From: Candidatus Gastranaerophilales bacterium
GTDB taxonomy: Bacteria; Cyanobacteriota; Vampirovibrionia; Gastranaerophilales; Gastranaerophilaceae
Assembly (NCBI GenBank): GCA_017415185.1
Contig: JAFQHZ010000021.1
Location: 1 to 57,543, forward strand
Direction: 5' to 3'
Length of the DNA: 57,543 nucleotides
The position numbers were made by a program, and so were the translations under genes. Within the stretch, counting starts at the first letter, position 1; each line of letters starts with the position of its first letter. Positions 7,372-16,270 of the stretch are shown here, piece after piece. The notes beneath the pieces are model-generated. The model searched no databases, had not been told where the DNA came from, and saw nothing but the letters and a program-made list of their open reading frames with translations.

Positions 7372-8493
7372 ATGAAAATTCTTCATTTGGCAGACTTGCA
7401 TATTGGGAAAAAAGTTAATGATTTTTGCATGTTAAATGAACAAAAATATGTTCTTTCCCAAGCTTTAGATTTAATTCAAGAAAAAAACATCGAAGCTCTT
7501 TTAATTTCGGGAGATATTTTTGACAAAGGAATTCCTTCTATTGCTTCGCTTGAATTGTTTGAAAATTTTTTATGCGAATTAAACAAATATAAAATAAAAG
7601 TTTTTATAATTTCAGGAAACCATGACAACATGGATAGATTATCATATTTATCAAAATTCCTTGAATATTCAAATATTTTCATTTCAAAAAGCTACAATGG
7701 AAAAATCAATTTTATACCGCTTAACAAAAATATTAATATTTATCTTTTGCCATATCTTTATCCAGCCATAGTCAAAAAGTTTTATCCCAATACAGAAATC
7801 AAAAATTATAATGACGCAATTCGTGTTGTTCTTGAAAACGTTGAATTAGACGAAAACAAAACAAATATTATTCTTTCGCATCAATTTGTTATTGGAAAAA
7901 GCTCTCCCGAGTTATCACAAAGCGAGCGAAAATCCGTTGGCGGAATAGACGAAGTCGATTACAAAAATTATTCAAAATTTGATTATGTCGCACTTGGACA
8001 TCTTCATTGTGCGCAAAAATGCGGTCTTGAAAAAATAAGATATGCCGGTTCAATTTTAAAATATTCTTTTTCAGAAATTAACCAAGAAAAGAAATTTGTT
8101 GTGTTAAATATTGGAAAAAACAAAAAAATCAAACTAGACTTTTATCCAATTAAATTTTTACATGAAATGAAAGAATATAGGGGCTTTATTAATGATTTTT
8201 TAAATAAAGATTTTTACGAAAAAATTAAAACCGATGATTATATTCATTTTATTTTAGAGGATGAATATGTAATTGACGCCAAAAAGAAATTATCGCTAAT
8301 CTATCCAAATATTATGCTTCTTGAGTTTGATAACTCTTTTACAAAAAACTTAAATTCAAATTATGAATCAATTGTTAAAGACAAAACCATTCTTGAACAT
8401 TTTAAGGATTTTTACAAAATTCAAACAAACCAAGACCTTGATGAAATTAAAGAAAATCTCGCTAAAAATTTATTATCAGGGGGAATTGAATGA
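7372..8493 (+). CDS. sbcD: Exonuclease subunit SbcD (Mre11-type nuclease)
   Basis: 373 residues, normal SbcD length. The calcineurin-like phosphoesterase motifs are all present: DLHIG (8-12), GDIFD (47-51), GNHD (82-85), SHQF (from 169) and GHLH (209-212), giving the two-metal site. With SbcC it forms a double-strand exonuclease and hairpin endonuclease that clears DNA ends and palindromes during replication and repair in the cytoplasm. Its stop overlaps the sbcC start (ATGA), indicating translational coupling. The start is fixed by the family N-terminus MKILHLADLHIG. Confidence 0.93.
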   Translation: MKILHLADLHIGKKVNDFCMLNEQKYVLSQALDLIQEKNIEALLISGDIFDKGIPSIASLELFENFLCELNKYKIKVFIISGNHDNMDRLSYLSKFLEYSNIFISKSYNGKINFIPLNKNINIYLLPYLYPAIVKKFYPNTEIKNYNDAIRVVLENVELDENKTNIILSHQFVIGKSSPELSQSERKSVGGIDEVDYKNYSKFDYVALGHLHCAQKCGLEKIRYAGSILKYSFSEINQEKKFVVLNIGKNKKIKLDFYPIKFLHEMKEYRGFINDFLNKDFYEKIKTDDYIHFILEDEYVIDAKKKLSLIYPNIMLLEFDNSFTKNLNSNYESIVKDKTILEHFKDFYKIQTNQDLDEIKENLAKNLLSGGIE

Positions 8494-11051
8494 GACCGCT
8501 AAAATTAACAATGCAAGCATTTGGTTCCTTTCCTTCAAAAGTCGAAATTCCTTTTGAAAATCTTGGAAAAGGAAATATATATTTAATTTCAGGGGTGACG
8601 GGTTCTGGCAAAACAACAATTTTTGATGCGATATCTTATGCGCTTTTCAATTCATCATCAGGAGAAAATCGAGGAAATTCAACTTTCAAAAGCCATTTTG
8701 CAAAAGACGATACAGAAAGTTTTGTCACACTAGAATTTTTGTTTAATGGCGAAAAATATATAATAACAAGATATCCAAGCTATGAACAAAAGAAAACTCG
8801 TGGCGAAGGCACCGTTTTAAAGCAATCCAGAGCTTTGTTGACTTTGCCTGATGGAAAAATAATCGAAAAAGTTAAAGAAATTGATAATTTTATTGTTGAA
8901 CTTCTTGGAATGAATTCTGCTCAATTTGGCCAAATTGCCCTACTAGCGCAAGGCGAATTTTTAAAACTTTTGCATGCTGATACGCAAACAAGAGCTGATG
9001 TTTTTAGAAGAATATTTAAAACTTGGAATTATGCAGATTTTCAGCAGAAATTAAAAGAAAAATCAAATTCATACAAAAACGATTATGAAGCCTTAAAAAA
9101 TTCAATTTTGCAATATATTAGCGAAATTCAGCCTCTTGATAATCAACTTTTAGAATTAAAAGAAAACTATCTTCAAAGCAAATACTTCGATAATCTTTCA
9201 GATTTTGTTGAACTTTTAGATTTGCAAAATAAGGATGACGAGAAGAAATTAAAACAAATTAAAAATGAAGTTGTTAATTTTGAAAAAGAAATCAATGAAA
9301 AAAAAGATTATTTTTCAAAAATTCAAAACAAGCTTTCTATAATTAAACAAATTCAAGATTACAACAACGAGCTTAAAAACAAAAACATAGAGTATGAAAA
9401 AATAAAAAAAGAATATTTAAATCTTGAAAAATATAAAAAACAACATAATAATTTGATTCTTGAAATTGAAAAAACGCAACAAAGCTACAAAAAAGCGCTT
9501 GAAATTAAAGAATTAAAAGCACAAATTCTATCAGACAAAAAACAATTAGAAACAGGATTCAGCGCATTAGAACAAATAAAAAACAAAATACACATTTTAA
9601 AAATTGAACATTTAAAATATTCTTTTAATTCATATTTAAATTTCAAAAACACCGCAACAATTAAAAAAGAAAGTTTTATAAAGCTTCAAAAAGAAACACA
9701 AAAGCAAGCAAACGAATATTTAAAAAACTACAATGATTATTTAAAAATCCAAGCCGGAATAATCGCCCAATCACTTTGCGATGATTCTCCTTGCCCTGTT
9801 TGCGGTTCTTTATCACATCCAAACCCAGCTAAAATCGAAAACAAAAACCTAACAAAAGAATTTCTTGATTCATCAAAAGAAGAGCTTGATTTATTAAATT
9901 CAAATTTAAGCAAAATTGCGCAAGAATGCTCTGTTTTAAATGAAAAAACAGATTTTTCAAAAGAATTATACAATTCTCTTTTAAAAAAATATGAGCTTGC
10001 AATTAAAGAAGAAAAAACTGATTTTCTTGAATTAGATTTTGAGACTGAAATAAATTCAGAATTAAAAGAGCTTGAAATTCAAAACGAAAAGAATAATTCA
10101 AAAATTTTATCCATAAAATCAATTGAAGCAAAAATTGAAACTTTATTAAAGGACATTAAAACAGACGATATTGAATCAATTTTAAATTTACAAAACAAAC
10201 AAATTGACGAAAAAGATCTTCTTGAAAAGCAAATAAATGAAATCGAACAAACTTACAGCGAAATTAAAAATGATATTACAAATCTTTCTTCTAAAATTGA
10301 TTTATTAAATTCGCAATTAATTCAATTTAGCTCAATCGACGAAACAAAATTAGAACAAATTAACCTTGAAGTTGATAAATTAATAAAAATTCTTGAAGAA
10401 TTAGAAAATTCAATTCATAAAATAATCATCAGAAAATCAATAAACGAAAAAACTCTTGAAACAATCAAGCGCAAAAACCTTGAATTTCAAAAACTTTGCG
10501 AAATTTATTCTCATTACAAAATTCTTTCCGATTGCGCTAATGGAAATATGTCTAAAAATGTTAAAATTCCATTTGAGCAATATATTCAAGGATATTATCT
10601 TGATTTAGTGCTACACGAAGCAAATAAACGATTAAAGATTATGACTCAAAATCAATTTCAATTAATCAGAAAAAAAGACATTGATTCTCGCCAATCAAAA
10701 ACTGGTCTTGATTTGGAAGTTATGGATTTTCATACATTTAAAAAGCGCTCTACAAAAACACTTTCTGGTGGCGAATCTTTTAAAGCAGCGCTTTCTTTAG
10801 CCTTAGGCTTATCAGATTGCATTTCTAATTTTTCAAGCGCCATGAACATCGAAGCAATGTTTATTGACGAAGGATTTGGTTCTTTGGATTCTGAATCTTT
10901 AGAACTTGCAATGGATGTAATTTTCAATCTTTCAGACAACAACAGGCTAATTGGAATAATTTCACATATAGAAGATTTAAAATCAAAAATTGAAAACCAA
11001 ATTACAACAATAAAAACCGAGAACGGCTCTAAATTAGTCTTAAATTTTTAA
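8490..11051 (+). CDS. sbcC: Exonuclease subunit SbcC (Rad50-type ATPase)
   Basis: 853 residues. The ATPase head has Walker A GVTGSGKTT (35-43) at the N-terminus, and the ABC signature LSGGES (758-763) and Walker B region MFIDEGFGSLD (about 790-800) at the C-terminus. Between them lie two long Lys/Glu/Asn-rich coiled-coil arms. The zinc hook CPVC (435-438) sits at their midpoint, where two Rad50-type arms clasp. It is shorter than E. coli SbcC (about 1050), the difference being coiled coil. It drives the SbcD nuclease by ATP-dependent opening and closing. It overlaps sbcD by 4 bases. Confidence 0.93.
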   Translation: MRPLKLTMQAFGSFPSKVEIPFENLGKGNIYLISGVTGSGKTTIFDAISYALFNSSSGENRGNSTFKSHFAKDDTESFVTLEFLFNGEKYIITRYPSYEQKKTRGEGTVLKQSRALLTLPDGKIIEKVKEIDNFIVELLGMNSAQFGQIALLAQGEFLKLLHADTQTRADVFRRIFKTWNYADFQQKLKEKSNSYKNDYEALKNSILQYISEIQPLDNQLLELKENYLQSKYFDNLSDFVELLDLQNKDDEKKLKQIKNEVVNFEKEINEKKDYFSKIQNKLSIIKQIQDYNNELKNKNIEYEKIKKEYLNLEKYKKQHNNLILEIEKTQQSYKKALEIKELKAQILSDKKQLETGFSALEQIKNKIHILKIEHLKYSFNSYLNFKNTATIKKESFIKLQKETQKQANEYLKNYNDYLKIQAGIIAQSLCDDSPCPVCGSLSHPNPAKIENKNLTKEFLDSSKEELDLLNSNLSKIAQECSVLNEKTDFSKELYNSLLKKYELAIKEEKTDFLELDFETEINSELKELEIQNEKNNSKILSIKSIEAKIETLLKDIKTDDIESILNLQNKQIDEKDLLEKQINEIEQTYSEIKNDITNLSSKIDLLNSQLIQFSSIDETKLEQINLEVDKLIKILEELENSIHKIIIRKSINEKTLETIKRKNLEFQKLCEIYSHYKILSDCANGNMSKNVKIPFEQYIQGYYLDLVLHEANKRLKIMTQNQFQLIRKKDIDSRQSKTGLDLEVMDFHTFKKRSTKTLSGGESFKAALSLALGLSDCISNFSSAMNIEAMFIDEGFGSLDSESLELAMDVIFNLSDNNRLIGIISHIEDLKSKIENQITTIKTENGSKLVLNF

Positions 11052-11086
11052 AGATTTTTTATGCTAAAATTTTTTTAGGAGGAATT

Positions 11087-12295
11087 ATGAAAAACATTCA
11101 AAATATTACTAATGATTTATTATATATAGGCTCATCGGATAGAAAATTGTCTTTCTTTGAAGCGGTTTATCCAGTTGTTGATGGAGTTAGTTACAATTCT
11201 TATTTGCTTTTGGATGAAAAAACCGTTCTTTTTGACACTGTGGATAAACATTGTGCTGAACAATTTTTTGAAAATTTAAAAGCAGGTTTAGAAGGGAAAA
11301 ATCTTGATTACTTCATTATTAACCATCTTGAACCTGACCATAGCGCTTTAATTAAAAAGGTTATTGAAAAATATCCTAGTGTTAAATTGGTTTGCAACGC
11401 AAAAACAAAACAAATGCTTTTCCAATTTTTCGAATTTGATTTTGATATCGAACAAAATTTTGAAATCGTAAAAGAAGGTGATTCCATTAAAACAGGACAA
11501 CACGAATTGAGCTTCGTTATGGCTCCAATGGTTCATTGGCCAGAAGTTATGGTAACATACGACAAAACAGACAAAATTTTATTCTCAGCAGACGCATTTG
11601 GTTCTTTTGGTGCGCTAAATGGTAACATTTTTGATAACGAAACAGAATTAGACTTAAATGAATATAGAAGATATTATACAAACATTGTAGGAAAATATGG
11701 CGCCCAGGTTAATGCTTTATTAAATAAAGCAGCAAATCTTGAAATCAAAATGGTTTGTCCATTACACGGGGTCATTTTAAAAGAAAATATTTCAAAATTG
11801 ATTTCCCTGTATTCAAAGTGGGCAAATTACGAGCCAGAAATTAAATCTGTATTAATTTCTTATGCAAGCGTATATGGTGGAACGCAAAATGCAGCAGAGA
11901 TTCTTGCAACAAAACTTGCTCAAAAAGGAATCAAAAATATTAAAATGCATGATGTTTCAATGGTTCATCATTCTTTTATTTTAGCGCAAGCTTTCAAATA
12001 TTCTCACATCGTTCTTGCTTCGCCAACATATAACAATTGCATTTTTGTAAAAATGGAACAATTTATTAATGAAATTATTTCTCATAACTTGCAAAATCGT
12101 ACTTTTGCAATTGTTGAAAACGGCTCTTGGGCGCCAAACTGCGCAAATACAATCAAAACTTCACTTGAAAATTTAAAAGGTTCAAAATTTATTGAAGAAA
12201 AAATGACAATCAAATCAACCCTTAAAGCAAATCAGGAAGAAGAGCTTGAAAATCTTGCAAATGCAATTGTTGAAGATATTAAAAAAGGGGCTTAA
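11087..12295 (+). CDS. Flavodiiron protein (A-type; O2/NO reductase)
   Basis: 402 residues: an N-terminal metallo-beta-lactamase-like domain (1-250) and a C-terminal flavodoxin domain (255-400), the core A-type flavodiiron layout. The di-iron ligand motif HLEPDH (H80, E82, D84, H85) is intact, followed by HWPEVMVTYD and the later CPLHG. The flavodoxin FMN loop is SYASVYGGTQNAA. These enzymes reduce oxygen or nitric oxide to water or nitrous oxide and protect anaerobes. No rubredoxin or flavin-reductase domain is fused, so a separate electron donor is needed. A very good AGGAGG lies 5 nt before the ATG, with a TAAAAT -10 just upstream. The stop codon lies in the loop of the shared terminator. 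Confidence 0.9.
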   Translation: MKNIQNITNDLLYIGSSDRKLSFFEAVYPVVDGVSYNSYLLLDEKTVLFDTVDKHCAEQFFENLKAGLEGKNLDYFIINHLEPDHSALIKKVIEKYPSVKLVCNAKTKQMLFQFFEFDFDIEQNFEIVKEGDSIKTGQHELSFVMAPMVHWPEVMVTYDKTDKILFSADAFGSFGALNGNIFDNETELDLNEYRRYYTNIVGKYGAQVNALLNKAANLEIKMVCPLHGVILKENISKLISLYSKWANYEPEIKSVLISYASVYGGTQNAAEILATKLAQKGIKNIKMHDVSMVHHSFILAQAFKYSHIVLASPTYNNCIFVKMEQFINEIISHNLQNRTFAIVENGSWAPNCANTIKTSLENLKGSKFIEEKMTIKSTLKANQEEELENLANAIVEDIKKGA

Positions 12296-12307
12296 TAAAG
12301 CCCCTTT
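12284..12307. terminator. Bidirectional terminator between the flavodiiron and acyl-CoA ligase genes
   Basis: AAAGGGGCTT (12284-12293) and AAGCCCCTTT (12298-12307) form a perfect 10-bp stem with a 4-base loop. The upstream A run and downstream T run let it work for both convergent genes. The TAA stop of the plus-strand gene (12293-12295) is inside it. Confidence 0.85.
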
Positions 12308-12311
12308 AATT

Positions 12312-13961
12312 TTATTTTGCGCTACCTACGATAGCTTTTCTTGATATTTTATTTATCCCCGTTCTTGGTAGTGGTTCAAAGGTTATGTCGATATTTGTTG
12401 GACGCTTATATTGTGAAAGTTCAAGGGAAAGTCTTTTAACTTCAGCTCTAACAAGATTTTGAAGCTCTTCTCCATCATGAGAATCAACAGCCTCTTTTCC
12501 AGGATAAATTTTAACAACAATTTCTTCAGTTCCTTGCTTTGCACCTGATTTTTTAAGTTCAGAATAAACAATGCACTCTTGAATTAAATCGCTTTTAGTT
12601 AAAACTGCTTCAACTTCCTCAGGGAAAACTTTTTTACCACCAGAAAGAACAATCATATTTTTAATTCTTCCTGTGATATATATAAAGCCTTGCTTAGAAA
12701 TACGAGCAATATCGCCAGTTTTAAGCCATCCATCTTCAGTCATGACATCTTTAGTCATTTCAGGCTTATTATAATAACCCTTCATAACTGTTTCGCCAAA
12801 AACTTGCAACTCTTGTGTTTTAGAATCAGTTCTCACTTTTACGCCAGGCAAAGCCTTGCCAACAGAACCAAGGCGTCTGTTATTTTTGTAATTCATTGAC
12901 ACAACAGGACTTGCTTCTGATAGTCCATAAGCCTCATAAACATCAATCCCGATTGTTTCAAAAAATCTTCCAACTTCATATTCTAAAGGTGCACCACCAG
13001 ACATGAAGCCTTTAAATCTTGGACCAAATTTTCTTCTTATTTCCCTAAAGAATAATTTAGAAACAAAAGGATTATTAAGTGCGTATGCAATTGAATATTT
13101 TAACTTATAAAATTTACTTTTAAATGCTCCATATTGTTTGATTTCCGATTCAAGTGTTGATTTTAAAAGCTTTAAAAACGAAGGAACGGTTGCCATAAAA
13201 GTAATTTTTTTAGAATTCATTACAGCTAAAATGTCTTTTGGTTTTAGACTGTGAGAATAATAAATTGAAGCCCCTTTATTTAAAGAAGACATAAAACCAA
13301 CAGAAATTTCATATAAATGATTCATTGGCAAAAACGATAACAATGAATCATTTGGACCAATATTGAATCGTTTTCCGATTGCCATAACTTGGCTTAACAT
13401 GTTTCTATATGTAATTTCAACGCCTTTTGGATTTCCTGTTGTACCAGATGTATAGCAAATTATAGCTGTTTCATCAAGCCTTTTATGGCGCCATTTGCAA
13501 TCTTTTGCTTGAAGAGCATATAAGTTTGGATATTCTGCTTCTTGCTTTTTACCGTCAATTACGATTATTTGTTCAATTGATGAAATCAATTCTTTAATAT
13601 TTTTAGCTTTTTCAAGATATGTTTCAGAAGTTAAAATCACCCTTGGCAAGCAATCGTTTAAAATATGCTCGTATTCATGGATTGTTAATTTAATATCTAA
13701 AGGAACAATTGTCATTCCAGCTAATACTGAACCAAAAATTGCAGCTCCAAATTCAGGCATTGATTCAGACAAAATTGCAACTTTGTCGCCTTTATTCATA
13801 CCTGATTCAATTAAATAGCTTCCGATTTTTTTTGATAATATGCTTAATCCTTTATAAGTCAACTCAGCCCAACCAAGATTTGTTCTTGTTCCAAGGGCAA
13901 CATTGTTTTCCATTTCCTTTGTTCTTTTATCCAAAAAAGATAACAAATTTACATTTTTCAT
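12312..13961 (-). CDS. AMP-forming long-chain fatty acid--CoA ligase
   Basis: 549 residues of the acyl-adenylate-forming family. The P-loop ICYTSGTTGNPKG (about 168-180), FLPMNHLYE, the adenine-binding YGLSEASP and the hinge/C-terminal motifs GDIARISKQGFIYITGR and LSGGKKVFPEEVE are all present; a Lys near the end (INKISRKA) is the usual catalytic lysine. It would activate fatty acids with ATP for CoA (or ACP) transfer at the inner-membrane face, feeding lipid synthesis or recycling. Acyl-ACP synthetases share this architecture, so the acceptor is not certain. GAGGAG precedes the ATG. The gene is monocistronic and convergent with the flavodiiron gene. Confidence 0.85.
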   Translation of the reverse strand: MKNVNLLSFLDKRTKEMENNVALGTRTNLGWAELTYKGLSILSKKIGSYLIESGMNKGDKVAILSESMPEFGAAIFGSVLAGMTIVPLDIKLTIHEYEHILNDCLPRVILTSETYLEKAKNIKELISSIEQIIVIDGKKQEAEYPNLYALQAKDCKWRHKRLDETAIICYTSGTTGNPKGVEITYRNMLSQVMAIGKRFNIGPNDSLLSFLPMNHLYEISVGFMSSLNKGASIYYSHSLKPKDILAVMNSKKITFMATVPSFLKLLKSTLESEIKQYGAFKSKFYKLKYSIAYALNNPFVSKLFFREIRRKFGPRFKGFMSGGAPLEYEVGRFFETIGIDVYEAYGLSEASPVVSMNYKNNRRLGSVGKALPGVKVRTDSKTQELQVFGETVMKGYYNKPEMTKDVMTEDGWLKTGDIARISKQGFIYITGRIKNMIVLSGGKKVFPEEVEAVLTKSDLIQECIVYSELKKSGAKQGTEEIVVKIYPGKEAVDSHDGEELQNLVRAEVKRLSLELSQYKRPTNIDITFEPLPRTGINKISRKAIVGSAK

Positions 13962-14075
13962 GTATTTCTCCTCTTTTCCAAATTACATTATATAATAATT
14001 TTTTAAAAAATAGTCTAAATATTTGTAAATTTATTAAATTGTTAGTGCTATAATTTGAAATCAAAGGAGATTTAT

Positions 14076-14588
14076 ATGATTGAAATGAGAGTAATGGGGA
14101 TTGCGCTCGACACAAGAACTGGTTCACCCATCGTTGTTTTAAACGATAAAGAAAATAGAAAAGCTCTTCCAATTTGGATTGGTTCAGCCGAAGCAAGCGC
14201 AATTATAAGAAAAATCGAAAATATACCATCAACTCGTCCTATGACTCATGATTTATTTATGCAAATTTCTGAAAAAACTGGTTTTGAAATTGCAAGAGTT
14301 GAAATTAACGATGTTGATGATCAAACATATTTTGCAAGCGTCGTGATGTTTAATTCTGAATTACAAAAAGAAATTGAAATCGATTCAAGGCCATCTGACG
14401 CAATTGCAATTGCACTTCGTGCCGATGTTCCAATATTTGTTACAACAAACGTTTTGGCAACAGGACTTGTTTCAACAGATATTGAAAAAGACGAGCAAGA
14501 AGCTGCTGAATTTAAAAATTTTATTCAAGACATTAAGCCTTCAGATTTTGAAAAATTACTCAAAAAGAATTTTGAGTCTGACCAATAA
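14076..14588 (+). CDS. DUF151 / bifunctional nuclease family protein
   Basis: 170 residues. The N-terminus MIEMRVMGIALDTRTGSPIVVLND and LPIWIGSAEASAI then ...RPMTHDL and RPSDAIAIALRADVPIF are characteristic of the DUF151 (BFN) family found in cyanobacteria, actinobacteria, Thermotoga and plants. Plant members have reported DNase/RNase activity; the bacterial role is not settled. I chose ATG 14076 because AAAGGAG lies 7 nt upstream and the family begins here, although the frame is open from 14055. A TATAAT box sits near 14050. The C-terminal ~30 residues form a charged helix. Confidence 0.85.
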   Translation: MIEMRVMGIALDTRTGSPIVVLNDKENRKALPIWIGSAEASAIIRKIENIPSTRPMTHDLFMQISEKTGFEIARVEINDVDDQTYFASVVMFNSELQKEIEIDSRPSDAIAIALRADVPIFVTTNVLATGLVSTDIEKDEQEAAEFKNFIQDIKPSDFEKLLKKNFESDQ

Positions 14589-14728
14589 GGTCCATTTAGA
14601 AGAATCAAAAGCATAGCTTTCTTGCAAGTATCTTTTTCTAATCGAAGCTAAACCAATTGAATAAAATGTTGTATTATTTTTGTTTTCCATGGTATTTTAT
14701 TAATGTAAAATTTAGAAAAGGCAAAAAA

Positions 14729-14935
14729 ATGAGCAAAATTACAAAAGAAATGGGAATTATGGATATTGTTACAGGTTATCCTGAAACATTGGAAGTTTTT
14801 GCAAAATATGGCATGGGTTGCATCGGCTGCGCAGCAGCAAGATTTGAAAACCTTGAAGCAGGCGCAAAAGTTCATGGAATCGACGTTGACGCAATGGTTG
14901 ACGAAATGAATCAAATTTTAGAAAAAAATAACTAG
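14729..14935 (+). CDS. DUF1858 small protein with a CxxC motif
   Basis: 68 residues. The pattern EMGIMDIVTGYPETLEVFAKYGMGCIGCAAA matches the DUF1858 / ScdA-N-like domain, found alone or fused to hybrid-cluster and redox proteins in anaerobes. The two Cys (GCIGC, about residues 31-34) could bind metal or Fe-S, or take part in thiol chemistry. The start at 14729 follows AAGG and matches the family; upstream codons in the same frame are not conserved-looking. A T-rich inverted repeat directly after the stop (14936-14956) could act as a weak terminator. Confidence 0.8.
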   Translation: MSKITKEMGIMDIVTGYPETLEVFAKYGMGCIGCAAARFENLEAGAKVHGIDVDAMVDEMNQILEKNN

Positions 14936-15001
14936 ACAACAAAAATTTTTTGTTGTAATATAAACAAGCACTCAAAAGAGAGCATTGATAATTTGATAAA
15001 T

Positions 15002-15091
15002 GCCCTGGTGGTGGAATCGGTAGACACGTCGGACTTAAAATCCGATGAGGCTAATAACTTCGTGCCAGTTCAAGTCTGGCCCAGGGCACCA
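15002..15091 (+). tRNA. tRNA-Leu (UAA anticodon)
   Basis: Acceptor stem GCCCTGG / CCAGGGC (15002-15008 with 15081-15087), discriminator A and encoded CCA (15089-15091). The anticodon stem-loop TCGGA-CTTAAAA-TCCGA gives anticodon TAA. The T arm GCCAG-TTCAAGT-CTGGC is canonical, and a long variable arm makes it a class II tRNA of 90 bases. It is followed directly by a strong terminator. Confidence 0.96.
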
Positions 15092-15094
15092 TTT

Positions 15095-15118
15095 ACCACT
15101 CCTAAGGAGTGGTTTTTT
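15095..15118 (+). terminator. Terminator of tRNA-Leu
   Basis: ACCACTCCT (15095-15103) pairs with AGGAGTGGT (15105-15113), followed by a T run. The stem starts 3 bases after the tRNA CCA. Confidence 0.85.
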
Positions 15119-15129
15119 ATTGCAAACTT

Positions 15130-15192
15130 TCTAGTCCATCCACCCTAATTTCATTAAAACCCCTTGTAATATATATATATATATATTAGAAT
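15130..15192 (+). promoter_or_regulatory. Promoter with (TA)n tract in the spacer, for the second pilin-like gene
   Basis: TTGTAA (15164-15169), a 17-bp spacer of alternating T and A (15170-15186), then TAGAAT (15187-15192). A conserved upstream block from about 15135 matches the left-edge pilin promoter without gaps over 35 bases. The 17-bp spacing is optimal, against 15 in the other copy, a difference of one TA unit. The ATG follows 21 nt downstream of the -10. Confidence 0.65.
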
Positions 15193-15213
15193 GCTCCGCA
15201 AAGGAGTATAGAA

Positions 15214-15906
15214 ATGAAAAACAAATTTGGGTTTACTTTGGCTGAAATAATGATTGTTTTGACAGTAATCGGAGTATTAAGCGCTGTTTTGTTGCCAGTT
15301 GCAAGAAATGCTATGCCTGACAATAATGTCATGAAGTTTAAAAAAGCATACAATGGACTTGCAACAACAATTAAAGAACTAGCAAATTCAGACTTATATT
15401 TTTTGAATGGCGATTTTGCAATTAAAGCCGATGGAACATATATGACCGATGATGTTTATTTTTGTAATGCATTTTCAGATTTCTTTGCAACGCAAGAAAA
15501 AGTTTGCAAAAGTCGCACTTTAATGATGCCGTTAACAGCTCCAAATGGTGGTAAATTATCATTCGGCGGATTAGTTTTTAGCAATACACAATATGACAGT
15601 CAATGCAAAAGCATGCAAGCAAATAACGAATGGGATAAACTATCATATATTTATACTTCAGATGGAATTTATTACTATTTTCCAATAGCAATGGGCTATG
15701 CTTTTGGCGCCGATATTCGAGCAACACCTTATATCATGACAGACGAAAATGGTTTTAAAGGAGCTTATGGTATGGTATGCTTTGATATTGATGAAATAAA
15801 TGAAGGCGAAGAGCCTTTTGGGGTTGCAGTGCGTGCTGATGGCAAAATCGCCCCTGATTTAAGAGTTAATGAATGGTTTCAAAAATCTATACAGAACAAA
15901 GACTAA
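15214..15906 (+). CDS. Type IV pilin-like / pseudopilin protein
   Basis: 230 residues. It begins MKNKFGFTLAEIMIVLTVIGVLSAVLLPVA: a short basic leader, cleavage site G-FTLAE and a long hydrophobic helix, all standard for class III signal peptides (Glu at +5). The remainder is a soluble head with four Cys (as CNAF, VCKS, QCKS and VCF) that could form disulfides. It would be processed by prepilin peptidase and built into a pilus or type II-like pseudopilus. No pilus assembly genes are next to it, so it may be one of several scattered minor pilins. AAAGGAG precedes the ATG. Transcription is probably from the (TA)n promoter. Confidence 0.82.
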   Translation: MKNKFGFTLAEIMIVLTVIGVLSAVLLPVARNAMPDNNVMKFKKAYNGLATTIKELANSDLYFLNGDFAIKADGTYMTDDVYFCNAFSDFFATQEKVCKSRTLMMPLTAPNGGKLSFGGLVFSNTQYDSQCKSMQANNEWDKLSYIYTSDGIYYYFPIAMGYAFGADIRATPYIMTDENGFKGAYGMVCFDIDEINEGEEPFGVAVRADGKIAPDLRVNEWFQKSIQNKD

Positions 15907-16270
15907 TGGCGTAATTTAAAATTTGATTTACCATGCTAAATTTTATTTGTATGCATAAATATAAAAAAAGTAAAAAATTTTGTTAAGAAAAATTAACAAA
16001 CACTAAACGACAATATCGCAATGTTCGCAATGTTTACTTAAATAATTATTAAAATCAAACATCTAAACCAAATAATGTAAGACAAACACCAAAAAAAATG
16101 CTATTATCGTTAAGCAATGTGTTCGGAAGAATATATGAATCTTAAAAAAGAATATAAAAATTATAATTTACATAAATTAAAACATTAACAACAAAAGGCA
16201 ATTATTTTTTTAAAAAAGTTTTTATAAATATATAAGTAGTAGTGTGTAAAAATGTTATTGGAGGAAAACA
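15907..16270. other. Intergenic region, AT-rich, one weak hairpin
   Basis: No gene is supported here. TTTGTTAA-N6-TTAACAAA (15979-16000) is a perfect 8-bp inverted repeat without a T run. GCAATGTT occurs twice near 16020. A 17-codon frame from an ATG at 16135 has only a poor ribosome site and no visible features. The last part holds GGAGG, 7 nt before the HEAT-repeat gene, and probably an unassigned promoter. Confidence 0.4.

Noticed and set aside
12312-13961. Assigning the ligase specifically to acyl-ACP synthetase
   Set aside because: Acyl-CoA and acyl-ACP types share all motifs seen here; acceptor cannot be read from the sequence.
16135-16188. 17-codon peptide upstream of the HEAT gene
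   Set aside because: Weak ribosome site and Lys/Asn/Tyr composition expected of random AT-rich DNA.
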